Translations under genes and position numbers: made by a program
The notes under the pieces: generated by a model
What the model was told of the DNA's origin: nothing
Seen by the model: the letters and a program-made list of their open reading frames with translations, nothing else
Databases searched by the model: none
NCBI GenBank assembly: GCA_903893795.1
Contig: CAITNO010000055.1
Coordinates: 1-64,000 of the forward strand
DNA from: Candidatus Hydrogenedentota bacterium
GTDB lineage: Bacteria; Hydrogenedentota; Hydrogenedentia; Hydrogenedentales; CAITNO01
Reading direction: 5' to 3'
DNA length: 64,000 nt
In this document: piece by piece, positions 18,401 through 25,965 of the stretch
How the letters are laid out: every line of letters starts with the position of its first letter
Numbering within the stretch: the first letter of the stretch is position 1

Positions 18401-18581
18401 GAACGGCGCGGGACTCGTCCCGTCCTTCCTCAATATTACCGTCAGACCCCGCTTGGAAAATGCGCACACCCATGCCGACTATGCCAGCGGGCCTGTCGTT
18501 CTTGAACCCGACGAGGGACCAACCGATTGAATTGGCGCCGAGATCTATCCCCAGAATGGTCTTGTCAAACTGCTGTGTCAT
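15456..18581 (-). CDS. cas9: CRISPR-associated endonuclease Cas9, type II-C size
   Basis: 1041 residues. RNA-guided nuclease that cuts both strands of target DNA with the crRNA-tracrRNA duplex. RuvC-I has Asp13 (GIDLGANSIGWSL). The arginine-rich bridge helix (RRDARQRRRQTKRQSWR) follows. RuvC-II has Glu511 (IHIELAREL). The HNH motif is DVEHIIPFSRCLDDSFMNK, with Asp591 and His594. RuvC-III has HHAVDAL, with His735 and Asp738. All catalytic residues are present, so it should be active. The size matches compact II-C proteins such as those of Neisseria. Start ATG 18581 is preferred because AGGAG lies 9 bases upstream. The in-frame ATG at 18617 would lie beside the tracr promoter's -35 box. The PAM-interacting domain is at the C-terminus; the PAM cannot be deduced here. 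Confidence 0.97.
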   Translation of the reverse strand: MTQQFDKTILGIDLGANSIGWSLVGFKNDRPAGIVGMGVRIFQAGSDGNIEEGRDESRAVQRRDARQRRRQTKRQSWRMMSLARALQKHGLLPEGDVKTGKARHDLLEQLDQDLRNAFIAQGIPANTSEGLREFPYFLRARALDHPLEPFAFGRALYHLAQRRGFLSNRKSDRDEKELGVVKQSISDLEQAMNACGVRTLGEFFHRLDPVIEKRIRKRWTARSMYDAEFEKIWAAQAQHNAALSNADTKKHVHDLIFNQRPLKSQTGLVGPCELEPKKKRAPKAILPAQRFRILQKVNDLRLCLDDGTARELTPEERKLLADHMDAVREVTFPGLRKLLGIKKSENVEFNLERGGEKKLKGNTTAAPLRDVFGDRWDSLSRDEKNAIIGELMGIDSSETIKRRGREVWGLSADKAEELAKVHLEPGYAALSREALAKMLPFMEQGVPFKTAEDQVYGQSAWVKNTCSRLMPVAEAGIAVRNPVVMRCLTELRKVVNAVLRKYGKPGEIHIELARELKKSREDRMRISKDNRKRQDSRETGYERIQKETGIPNPKRDDIEKYQLAVECAWTCPYTGKGIGFENLFGEHSQFDVEHIIPFSRCLDDSFMNKTLCYHEENRHVKRNRTPWESYEHSDRWDEIIGRVQRFNGDAARQKLERFQTRDVRDFEEVSSTKLNDTRYASKLAARYLGWLYGPEYRSRIQTNTGQITAYLRNAWRLNRILGEGDTKTRDDHRHHAVDALVIALTTRSAVKQLSDAAQKQHLLKGRARGFGKLVEQPWDSFLEDTRAAVESILVSHRVDHRVSGRLHEDTFYSRPRTDENGKNYHVVRKPLGDMFSEADIDQIVDLAVRDAVREHFEGNGRNAKKAFGDPANHPVLRNDGGSTPIHRVRIRKSITAFPVGEDKDPRFVTTDSNHHMEIIERKDRKGRISWDGVMVDRFVAVQRVRLGQPVVATNHGPDARLVCTLSPGDLFCMSAGDSRAYYVARTISGVNIEFVRINDSRKKKDIKDGGQWVKRSIDALRNLGFEKIVVSPLGEPIIAHD

Positions 18582-18610
18582 CCCCTGTTTCTCCTGGGCG
18601 TTTGCGCCCC

Positions 18611-18639
18611 TTGACATTTGCTGTCCACCCGTTTACACT
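18611..18639 (+). promoter_or_regulatory. Promoter of the tracrRNA
   Basis: TTGACA 18611-18616, 17-base spacer, TACACT 18634-18639. The expected start point, 7 bases on, is the A at 18646, exactly the first base of the anti-repeat. Confidence 0.85.
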
Positions 18640-18645
18640 AACGCA

Positions 18646-18674
18646 AGTATATCTGAGCGGTGGTTCCTGACTGA
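18646..18674 (-). promoter_or_regulatory. Possible cas9 promoter inside the anti-repeat, opposite strand
   Basis: Read on the minus strand the anti-repeat keeps the repeat's TATACT box (18651-18646). At 17-base spacing the -35 position reads TCAGTC, a weak match. A start near 18640 would leave a leader of about 60 bases before cas9 ATG 18581. This is inference from position and box conservation. Confidence 0.4.
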
Positions 18675-18725
18675 TTTCAGTAAGGAGTCATCACGTAGGG
18701 CTTCCGGTGCTTGCACCGCCCCTTT

Positions 18726-18755
18726 GGCCCCTGCCGCAAGGTTTGGGGCTTTTTC
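18726..18755 (+). terminator. Intrinsic terminator of tracrRNA
   Basis: GCCCC/GGGGC stem with an inner CC-GCAA-GG hairpin, followed by TTTTTCTTTT from 18750. Confidence 0.85.
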
Positions 18756-18759
18756 TTTT

Positions 18760-19224
18760 GCTGCACCCGCCGCGCACCCCCTGACGGTGCCGCAACGCGG
18801 GCGCGGTTTGCGCGCGGCGGCATTCCGATAGCTTAGCCGGGTAATGGAGAAATGTCAAGGGGATAGTTATGTATGGAGATAGGAGAGGTGAAGGGGAAGG
18901 GGGGAAATGCAAGGACGAAGGCTGAAGGGCAAAGGGCAAAGAGGGGCGCGATGCTGTTCGCCCCTTTCAGGGGCGGGGTGTTGTGGGTTCTTGACCCCGG
19001 GTTCCCTAGGGTCGCCCGGGGCTATTGTTGTGCGACCCCTTCGGGGCCGGTGGCGCGGTGGCTGGCGAGGGGCGGGAGCCGTTCGGGAGAACGGCGCTCC
19101 CAGGGTAAAGGAAGAACGCGGCAGGATGCCGCGTCTACGTTGGGATAGTACATAAGATGCGGCAGGATGCCGCGTCTGCGTGTGGGGTTGCCGATGGGAG
19201 GCGGCATTTTGCCGCATGGCTTTT
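18760..19224. repeat. Intergenic repeat cluster between tracrRNA and the suf operon
   Basis: About 465 bases without a gene. It holds several hairpin repeats: CGCCCC-tttca-GGGGCG (18959-18975); a CCCCTTCGGGG palindrome (19036-19046) after GGGCTATTGTTGTGCGA; two copies of GCGGCAGGATGCCGCGTCT (19118-19136 and 19159-19177); and GCGGCATTTTGCCGC (19201-19215). Degenerate words such as AAGGGCAAAGGGCAAAG lie at 18924-18941. These look like dispersed intergenic elements, not genes. Confidence 0.6.
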
Positions 19225-19683
19225 TTACTCGGTCGTGACCGTCTCTTCGGGGAGGTCGTGGATGAGGCCGGAGGCGAGGGCGTGCCAGGGGAGGGTGGCG
19301 CATTTTACCCGGACGGGGAATTCGCGCACGCCGGCGAAGACGCGCAGTTTGCCCAGGGCGGCCTCGTCGACGGGGGCGGTGTGGTCTGACTTGAGCATGG
19401 CATGAAAGGCCTCGAAGAGGGCCTGTGCCTCGGCGCGGGTTTTGCCTTTGACGCTGGTGGTCATGAGCGATGCGGAGGACTTGGAAATGGCACAGCCATG
19501 CCCCTCGAATTTCACGTCGGCGACGGTGTCGCCGTCGAATTTCAGGTAGACCTTGAGCGTGTCGCCGCAGAGGGGGTTGAAGCCGTCGACGATGCGGTCG
19601 GGCGCTTCCATCCGGCCGTAGTTCCGCGGATTCTTGTTGTGGTCGAGGATGACCTGCTCATACATGGCGCGCACGTCGGACAT
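19225..19683 (-). CDS. sufU: SufU-type Fe-S cluster assembly protein
   Basis: 152 residues. IscU-like fold protein that accepts persulfide sulfur from SufS. The three conserved cysteines are Cys39 (NPLCGDTL, followed by Asp41), Cys64 (GHGCAISKSSAS) and Cys128 (VKCATLPW), the zinc/sulfur-binding set of SufU. The start ATG overlaps the sufS stop by one base (TAATG). It ends the sufBCDSU operon. A longer open frame upstream runs through sufS in another frame and is not used. Confidence 0.93.
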   Translation of the reverse strand: MSDVRAMYEQVILDHNKNPRNYGRMEAPDRIVDGFNPLCGDTLKVYLKFDGDTVADVKFEGHGCAISKSSASLMTTSVKGKTRAEAQALFEAFHAMLKSDHTAPVDEAALGKLRVFAGVREFPVRVKCATLPWHALASGLIHDLPEETVTTE

Positions 19684-20936
19684 TAGGCGAACATCTCCCT
19701 GACCCTGTGGAGGCCGGCGATCAGCGCGTCGATTTCGGCGCGCGTGTTGTAGAGGCCGAAGGACGCCCGGGCCGTGGCGGCGAGCCCGTAGCGCTGCATG
19801 ACGGGCTGGGCGCAATGGTGCCCGGCCCGTATGGCCACGCCCTCGTCGTCGAGGAGCTGGCCGATGTCGTGGGGGTGGGCGCAGTCCATGGTGAACGATA
19901 TGGCGCCCGCCTTCTCCTTTGCGTTGCCGATGATAGTCACGCCGGGCACCTGTTTCAACTGCCCGGTGCCGTAGACCATCAGATCGTGCTCGTGCGCGGC
20001 CACCTTGTCCATGCCGAGCTTGGTGAGATAGTCGGCGGCCTCGCCCAGGCCGATGACCTCGGCGATGGGCGGTGTGCCCGCTTCGAAACGCGCCGGAATG
20101 TGCGCGTACACCGTCTTCTCGAAAGTCACGGACAGAATCATGTCGCCGCCGCCCTGCCAGGGCGGCATGCGGTCGAGCAGTTCGGCGCGGCCGTAGAGCA
20201 CGCCCACGCCGGTGGGCCCGCACATCTTGTGCCCGGCGGCGACGAAGAAGTCGGCCCCGATGGCCTTCATGTCGATGGGCATGTGGGGCGCGCTCTGCGC
20301 GCCGTCGATCAGCACCTTCGCGCCGGCCTCGCGGGCCTTGCGGCAGATTTCCGCCACGGGGTTCACCGTGCCGAGCGCGTTGGACACGTGCGTTACGGCG
20401 ACCATCTTGGTGCGTCCGTTCAGCAGCCGATCAAACTCCTCCATGATGAGTTCGCCGTCGTCATTGATCGGAATGACGCGCAGCGTGGCCCCGCGGGCCT
20501 CGCAGAGCATCTGCCACGGCACGATGTTCGAATGATGCTCCATGTGCGAGATGAGCACCTCGTCGCCCGCGTTCACGAAGCCCTTGCCAAAGCCGTTGGC
20601 CACCAGGTTGATCGCCTCGGTGGCGCCCCGCGTGAAGATCGTTTCACAGCCCACCACCGTGCCCAGGAAGCCGTTAATCTTGTGCCGGGCCTCCTCATAC
20701 AGGTCGGTGGCGCGCTGGCTCAGGTAATGCACGCCCCGGTGCACGTTTGCGTTGTCCTGGCTGTAGTACCGCGATATGGCGTCGATCACGCACTGCGGCT
20801 TCTGCGAGGTGGCCGCATTGTCCAGATAGACCAGCTTCTTGCCATTACGGACGGTGCGCGACAGGATGGGGAAATCGCCGCGCACACGCTCCACGTCGTA
20901 AGGGGCGGGGGGCTTCTCTAGTGCCGATGCTGCCAT
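19683..20936 (-). CDS. sufS: Cysteine desulfurase SufS
   Basis: 417 residues. PLP enzyme that removes sulfur from cysteine as an enzyme-bound persulfide for Fe-S assembly. The PLP lysine is Lys237 (AAGHKMCGPTGVG) and the catalytic cysteine is Cys375 (IRAGHHCAQPV). RGATEAINLVA and HMEHHSNIVPW are characteristic. Start ATG 20936, 4 bases after the sufD stop on this strand, gives the normal length; the longer open frame is the antisense-like read-through of sufD. It passes sulfur to the adjacent sufU. Confidence 0.95.
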   Translation of the reverse strand: MAASALEKPPAPYDVERVRGDFPILSRTVRNGKKLVYLDNAATSQKPQCVIDAISRYYSQDNANVHRGVHYLSQRATDLYEEARHKINGFLGTVVGCETIFTRGATEAINLVANGFGKGFVNAGDEVLISHMEHHSNIVPWQMLCEARGATLRVIPINDDGELIMEEFDRLLNGRTKMVAVTHVSNALGTVNPVAEICRKAREAGAKVLIDGAQSAPHMPIDMKAIGADFFVAAGHKMCGPTGVGVLYGRAELLDRMPPWQGGGDMILSVTFEKTVYAHIPARFEAGTPPIAEVIGLGEAADYLTKLGMDKVAAHEHDLMVYGTGQLKQVPGVTIIGNAKEKAGAISFTMDCAHPHDIGQLLDDEGVAIRAGHHCAQPVMQRYGLAATARASFGLYNTRAEIDALIAGLHRVREMFA

Positions 20937-20940
20937 GAAC

Positions 20941-22290
20941 TTATCCGTTGATGCCGGGGCTGAAGCGCCGGTAGATGATGCCGTCCAACTGCCTGCGGAG
21001 CGCGGGATCGGGAATGCGCCCGGCAAGGTCTTCGGCGAAGCCGTAGGTGAGCATGCCGCGCGCGGTCTTCTCGTCCACGCCGCGGCTGCGGAAATAGAAC
21101 ACAATCTCCGGCGGCGGCGGTCCCACGGTTGACCCATGGGTGCATTTCACGTCGTCGGCATAGATTTCCAGTTGGGGGCGCGACTCCACCCGCGCCGTGT
21201 CGGACAGCAGCAGGTTGTTGTTCAACTGCATAGAGTCGGTCTTCTGCGCCCCCCGCACCACCAGCACGCGGCCGGTGAACACCGAGCGGCTGGCGCCGTC
21301 GAGCACGCCCTTGTAGGCGATGCGGCTGGTGCAGTTCGTTGCCGCATGGGTCACGTGGAGGTTGTTGTCGATCAGCGCCGCCGCGGCATTCAAATACAGC
21401 CCGTTCAGATGCGTCTCCGCGCCGGGTTCGCCGAGCATCACGCACATTTGGTTGCGCACAATCGCGCCGCCCAGCGTGATGCTGTATGAGTCAAACCTGC
21501 TGTCGCGGCCCTGCCGCGTTTCCGTCGTGCACAGCCGCCGTCCCGTGGTCCCGGCGTCAATCACCGCGCAGTGCGTCAGCGCCGCGCCGTCGCCCAGGAC
21601 AATTTCCTCGACCACGTTGTCGAAATGGTTTTCGCCCGCGCCCATCGCCACGCTCGTCACCGCCACGGTGGCCTTCGCCATCGCTTCCAGCACGAGCAGC
21701 GCCCGGTAGTGGGACACCACATTCTCCTGGCGCTCCGTGGCGATGCACAGGAAATGCACCGGCCGGTCCAGTTCCACGCCCTGCGGGACGTACAGGAACG
21801 GCCCGTCCTGAATAAAAGCCGTGTTGAGCGCGGTGTAGGCGCTGCGCGCGCCCAGGCAGCTTCCCAGATGCCGCTTCACCAGATCCTGGGCCGGTCCCGC
21901 GATCGCCGCTGCCAGGCTGCCCGCCACGGCGCCCTTGGGCAGGTCGGACGTGTCGGAAATCGCGGCGTCAAAAAAACCGTCCACGAACACGAGGTTGATC
22001 CAGCCCTCAATGCGGTGCGGCGAAGTGTCAAAAGCCGCCAGCGTGTGCCGCGGCAACGTTGTCATGGAATAATATTCGGTGTCCACCAGCGCGCCGATGT
22101 TCGTGTCGCGCCATTCTTCCATTTTGGAGTGCGGCCAGACGGTGTCCGCAAAATTTGCCGCGCCTTCGGCGCGGGCTTTAACAAGCCACGCCGGGGCTGC
22201 TTTTTCAGCAAGCCGTCTCATGTCGCGCAGAAAATGCTCGCGGGTCAGGTCAAAGACCGGTACTTCTGTGATAGTCGTCGCCACTGCCAT
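20941..22290 (-). CDS. sufD: Fe-S cluster scaffold subunit SufD
   Basis: 449 residues. Beta-helix subunit of the SufBC2D scaffold. It is recognised by MEEWRDTNI, the central beta-helix and the C-terminal run KCTHGSTVGPP followed by FYFRSRGVDEKTARGML and YGFAEDL, conserved in SufB/SufD. Start ATG 22290 lies inside the end of sufC by 5 codons, an overlap that suggests coupling. It is third in the operon. Confidence 0.93.
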   Translation of the reverse strand: MAVATTITEVPVFDLTREHFLRDMRRLAEKAAPAWLVKARAEGAANFADTVWPHSKMEEWRDTNIGALVDTEYYSMTTLPRHTLAAFDTSPHRIEGWINLVFVDGFFDAAISDTSDLPKGAVAGSLAAAIAGPAQDLVKRHLGSCLGARSAYTALNTAFIQDGPFLYVPQGVELDRPVHFLCIATERQENVVSHYRALLVLEAMAKATVAVTSVAMGAGENHFDNVVEEIVLGDGAALTHCAVIDAGTTGRRLCTTETRQGRDSRFDSYSITLGGAIVRNQMCVMLGEPGAETHLNGLYLNAAAALIDNNLHVTHAATNCTSRIAYKGVLDGASRSVFTGRVLVVRGAQKTDSMQLNNNLLLSDTARVESRPQLEIYADDVKCTHGSTVGPPPPEIVFYFRSRGVDEKTARGMLTYGFAEDLAGRIPDPALRRQLDGIIYRRFSPGING

Positions 22291-22295
22291 ACCTC

Positions 22296-23066
22296 TCAGG
22301 CCGGCACGCCGGCGTCTTCCTCCGTCTTGATCCAATCATAGCCCTTTTCTTCCAACTCCAGCGCCAACTCGCGGCCGCCCGATTTTACAATGCGCCCCTT
22401 GTAAAGCACATGCACAAAGTCGGGCACAATATAGTCCAGCAGGCGCTGGTAATGCGTTACCAGCACGAAGGCCCGGTTGGGCGAGCGAAGCCGGTTCACG
22501 CCCTCCGACACCACGCGCAGCGCGTCAATGTCCAGGCCCGAATCGGTTTCGTCCAATATGGCCAGCCGGGGCTCCAACACCGCAAGCTGCAGGATCTCAT
22601 TGCGCTTTTTCTCGCCGCCCGAGAAGCCCGCGTTTACGGCCCGGCTCGCGAAGCCCGGGTCAATTTCCACCATCTTCATCTTTTCCTGCAGCAGCCCGTC
22701 AAAATCCATCGCGTCCAGCTCTTCCAGGCCGCGGCTCTTTCGAATCTCGTTCAGTGAGGCCTGCAGGAAATAGCTGTTCGATATGCCCGGAATCTCCACG
22801 GGATACTGGAACGCCAGGAAGAGCCCAAGCCGTGCCCGCTCTTCGGCGGGCAGGTCCAGCAGGTCCTGGCCGAGAAAGGTCACCCGGCTCTTTTCCAGGT
22901 CCACCTCGTAGGCCTCGTGCCCCGCGAGCACCTGGGCCAGCGTGCTTTTTCCCGAGCCGTTCGGTCCCATGATCGCATGTACTTCGCCCTCCTTTACGGA
23001 AAGATTGATTCCCTTCAGAATCTCTTTCCCTGCGATGGACGCATGCAGGTCGCATATTTCAAGCAT
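22296..23066 (-). CDS. sufC: Fe-S cluster assembly ATPase SufC
   Basis: 256 residues. Soluble ABC-type ATPase that drives the SufBD scaffold. Walker A is GPNGSGKST (residues 34-42), the signature is FSGGEKKRNEI, Walker B is LAILDETDSGLD and the switch His lies in VLVTHYQRLL. Start ATG 23066 overlaps the sufB stop by one base (TAATG). It overlaps the sufD start downstream. Confidence 0.96.
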   Translation of the reverse strand: MLEICDLHASIAGKEILKGINLSVKEGEVHAIMGPNGSGKSTLAQVLAGHEAYEVDLEKSRVTFLGQDLLDLPAEERARLGLFLAFQYPVEIPGISNSYFLQASLNEIRKSRGLEELDAMDFDGLLQEKMKMVEIDPGFASRAVNAGFSGGEKKRNEILQLAVLEPRLAILDETDSGLDIDALRVVSEGVNRLRSPNRAFVLVTHYQRLLDYIVPDFVHVLYKGRIVKSGGRELALELEEKGYDWIKTEEDAGVPA

Positions 23067-24562
23067 TATCCGACACTCCCTTCAAGGCTGACACTGAGCA
23101 GGCGCGACGCCTCCACCGCGAACTCCATCGGCAGGTGGTCGAACACTTCCTTGCAGAAGCCGTTTACCACCATCGAAATGGCGTCCTCCGGGCCGATGCC
23201 GCGCGACTGGCAGTAAAACAACTGGTCCTCGCTGATTTTCGAGGTGGACGCCTCATGCTCCACCCGCGACGACGTGTTGCGCACGTCGATGTAGGGAAAG
23301 GTGTTGGCGCTGCACTGGTCGCCCAGCAGCAGGCTGTCGCACTGGGTGTAGTTGCGGCAGTTGTCCGCCTTCGGCATCACCCGCACCAGGCCGCGGTAGC
23401 TGTTGTCGCTGCGGCCCGCCGATATGGTCTTCGATATGATGGTGCTGCGCGTGTTGCGGCCCAGGTGGGTCATCTTCGTGCCCGTGTCCGCCTGCTGCAT
23501 GTTGCGCGTCAGCGCCACCGAGTAGAATTCGCCCACCGAGTTGTCGCCCATGAGCAGACAGCTCGGGTACTTCCACGTGATGGCCGATCCGGTCTCCACC
23601 TGCGTCCACGAGATGTGCGAATTGGCACCCTCGCATTTGCCCCGCTTGGTCACAAAATTGAAGATTCCGCCCCGGCCCTGCTCGTCGCCGGCGTACCAGT
23701 TCTGCACCGTGGCGTAGCGGATGGTCGCGTCCTTGTGCGCGATCAGCTCCACCACCGCTGCGTGCAGTTGGTTCTCGTCGCGCATCGGCGCGGTGCAGCC
23801 TTCCAGATAGCTCACCTCGGCGCCTTCGTCCGCGATGATGAGGGTGCGCTCAAACTGGCCCGTTTCCGATGCGTTGATGCGGAAATAGGTGGACAGGTCC
23901 ATCGGGCACTTCACGCCCTTGGGGATGTACACAAAGGAGCCGTCGCTGAACACGGCCGAATTGAGCGCCGCGTAAAAGTTGTCGCCCGTGGGCACCACGC
24001 TGCCGATGTATTTCTTCACCAGATCGGGATGCTCGCGCAGCGCCTCTGAAATGGGGCAGAAAATGATGCCGCGCTTGGCAAGAATGTCCTTGTGCGTGGT
24101 GGCCACCGAAACACTGTCGAACACGGCGTCCACCGCCACCCCCGCCATCAGCTTGCGCTCATCGAGCGGAATGCCCAGCTTCTCAAAGGTTTCCAGCAGT
24201 TTGGGGTCCACCTCATCCAGGCTGTTGAGGGTCTTCTTCGGTTTGGGCGCCGAATAGTAGCGCAGGTCCTGGAAGTCCGGCTGCTCGTAATGGACCTTCG
24301 CCCAGGTGGGCTCGTCCATCCGCTGCCAGTTGCGGTACGCCTTCAGCCGCCATTCGAGCATCCATTCCGGTTCGGTCTTGCGGGCCGAAATGGCCCGGAT
24401 GATATCCTCATTCAGGCCTTTTGGAAAGGTGTCCGCCTCGATGTCGGTGGTCCATCCGTACTTGTATTCGCCCCGGGCAAGATCCTCCACCTCGCGGGTG
24501 CTGCGCTCCACGCGGCTTCCCTCGTAGGTGGCGGTCTCCAGGTTGTCTCTCGGGATAGACAT
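23066..24562 (-). CDS. sufB: Fe-S cluster scaffold subunit SufB
   Basis: 498 residues. Main scaffold protein of the SUF system. [53 protein letters not shown] motifs (here [16 protein letters not shown]) and [16 protein letters not shown] are all present. Start ATG 24562 has GGAG about 10 bases upstream; the longer frame to 24790 has no homologous N-terminus. It is the first gene of sufBCDSU. No sufR/iscR regulator, sufA or sufT is adjacent. Confidence 0.96.
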   Translation of the reverse strand: MSIPRDNLETATYEGSRVERSTREVEDLARGEYKYGWTTDIEADTFPKGLNEDIIRAISARKTEPEWMLEWRLKAYRNWQRMDEPTWAKVHYEQPDFQDLRYYSAPKPKKTLNSLDEVDPKLLETFEKLGIPLDERKLMAGVAVDAVFDSVSVATTHKDILAKRGIIFCPISEALREHPDLVKKYIGSVVPTGDNFYAALNSAVFSDGSFVYIPKGVKCPMDLSTYFRINASETGQFERTLIIADEGAEVSYLEGCTAPMRDENQLHAAVVELIAHKDATIRYATVQNWYAGDEQGRGGIFNFVTKRGKCEGANSHISWTQVETGSAITWKYPSCLLMGDNSVGEFYSVALTRNMQQADTGTKMTHLGRNTRSTIISKTISAGRSDNSYRGLVRVMPKADNCRNYTQCDSLLLGDQCSANTFPYIDVRNTSSRVEHEASTSKISEDQLFYCQSRGIGPEDAISMVVNGFCKEVFDHLPMEFAVEASRLLSVSLEGSVG

Positions 24563-24957
24563 CCACTTTACTCCGTTTTTCGTGGTGTTTGCTTGCAATC
24601 TGCTCCATCCGCCTTGCCACAACCACTTATTTTGGCAACAGTACCCGGCGCATGTTCTATTCCCCCAAGCCTTTGCGACGCCATGGAAAGGGACGCAAAT
24701 ACCAGGAATAAGGCCGGTTTTGCATTCCCGTTTACTGCCGAAAAGACGCCACGGGCGCCCGCCCGCTATTCTGGCACGCCCGCCCGGCACCCCGCAAATG
24801 GGGTTGCAGCCCTCCCGTTGACAGGGCTTTCCGGCGCGGTGAGATCCTGAGTCTTCAACCTTTCCTCATCCCTTCCCCCGCCACACCGGGCGCAAATTTG
24901 CACCAAGTGCGCCGTTCCGCCTATCTTGCTGGATAAAAGACCAAGGAGATGTCCCCC
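24563..24957. other. Divergent intergenic region between sufB and the sugar-binding lipoprotein gene
   Basis: 395 bases. No gene seen. It must contain promoters in both directions, but I found no convincing -35/-10 pair. A small GCAAATTTGC palindrome lies at 24891-24900. The 3' end carries the ribosome-binding site AAGGAG (24943-24948) for the gene at 24958. Confidence 0.4.
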
Positions 24958-25965
24958 ATGAAACGATTCACCTGCCTGTCCATCCTGTCCGCGCTGGTGC
25001 TGTGCGCATTGCTCGCCGCTTCCGGATGCTCTCCGTCGTCGGGCGGAAAGGGCGCCGAACCGACCTCACCCAACAAGCCGGCCCGGGTCGCAAAGCCCGG
25101 ACCCTACCGCATTGCGCTGGTGATGAAATCATTGGCCAATGAATTCTTCCTCACCATGCAAAAAGGCGCCGAGGAGGACCAGAAAGAGCACGCCTCCGAA
25201 TACACGCTCATCTGCAACGGCATCAAGGACGAGCAGGACGTGGCGCAGCAGATCAATCTGGTCGAGCAGATGATCGCCCAGAAAGTGGACGCCATCGTCA
25301 TCGCCCCGGCCGATTCCAAGGCGCTCGTAGGCGTGTGCAAGCGCGCGCAGGACGCCGACATCGTTGTCGTCAACATCGACAACAAGTTTGACGACGAGGT
25401 TCTCAAGGAGAAAAAGATCCGCATTCCCTTTGTCGGCCCCGACAACCGCAAGGGCGCCCAGATGGCCGCTGATTTTCTGGCCTCAAAGCTGGAACGCGAC
25501 GCGCCCGTCGCCATGCTGGAGGGCATCCCCAGCGCCTACAACGGCCAGCAGCGCAAGCTCGGCTTCGACGACGCCATCGAAAACGCCAAGCTGAATCTGG
25601 TCACGTCCCAGTCCGCCAGTTGGGAAATGGACAAGGCGAACCAGGTGGCCTCGTCCATCCTCACCGAGCACCCCGAGATCCAGGCGATCCTCTGCGCCAA
25701 TGACAGCATGGCCCTCGGCGCCGCCGCCGCCGTCCGCGCCGCCGACAAAACCGGCAAAGTGCTCATCTGCGGTTACGACGGCATCTCCGCCGTCGAGGAT
25801 CTCATCCGAAAGGGCCAGATTCTTTGCACGGTCCAACAGTACGCCGACAGGCTGGCCGCCTTCGGCATCCAGTACGCCCTCCAGATGCTCCGCGCCGAAA
25901 TCGAGCCCCAGGACAGGGAAACGATCGTGGACCTGGTGACGGTGGGGACGCTGGGACCGCAGTGA
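24958..25965 (+). CDS. Ribose-type sugar ABC transporter substrate-binding lipoprotein
   Basis: 335 residues. Lipoprotein signal with lipobox ending at Cys24 (LLAASGC). The mature part is a periplasmic-binding-protein type 1 fold: RIALVMKSLANEFF, VDAIVIAPADSKAL, ILCANDSMALGAAAAV and VLICGYDGISA are the typical RbsB-like segments. It captures a sugar or similar ligand and delivers it to the membrane permease. ATG 24958 is preferred over ATG 24949 because AAGGAG is 9 bases upstream of the former and directly abuts the latter. The stop overlaps the ATPase start (GTGA). The ligand is unknown. Confidence 0.92.
   Translation: MKRFTCLSILSALVLCALLAASGCSPSSGGKGAEPTSPNKPARVAKPGPYRIALVMKSLANEFFLTMQKGAEEDQKEHASEYTLICNGIKDEQDVAQQINLVEQMIAQKVDAIVIAPADSKALVGVCKRAQDADIVVVNIDNKFDDEVLKEKKIRIPFVGPDNRKGAQMAADFLASKLERDAPVAMLEGIPSAYNGQQRKLGFDDAIENAKLNLVTSQSASWEMDKANQVASSILTEHPEIQAILCANDSMALGAAAAVRAADKTGKVLICGYDGISAVEDLIRKGQILCTVQQYADRLAAFGIQYALQMLRAEIEPQDRETIVDLVTVGTLGPQ

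Larger units (their letters stand above)
18646..18757 (+). ncRNA. tracrRNA (trans-activating CRISPR RNA)
   Basis: About 110 nt. The anti-repeat 18646-18680 matches the reverse complement of the CRISPR repeat at 29 of 35 positions; the first 15 bases (AGTATATCTGAGCGG) are perfect. It is followed by a 5-bp hairpin CGGTG-CTTG-CACCG (18705-18718) and ends in a GC-rich hairpin closing GCCCC...GGGGC (about 18727-18749) with a T-rich run. It is transcribed divergently from cas9. It base-pairs with the 5' part of each crRNA repeat to permit Cas9 loading and processing. Confidence 0.93.

Noticed and set aside
18582..18617. Longer Cas9 N-terminus starting at 18617
   Set aside because: It would add residues before the RuvC-I strand without a ribosome-binding site and sits beside the tracr -35 box; ATG 18581 has AGGAG at proper distance.
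19225..20223. Long minus-strand frame continuing upstream of sufU
   Set aside because: The upstream part is an out-of-frame reading of sufS; sufU starts at 19683 with TAATG coupling.
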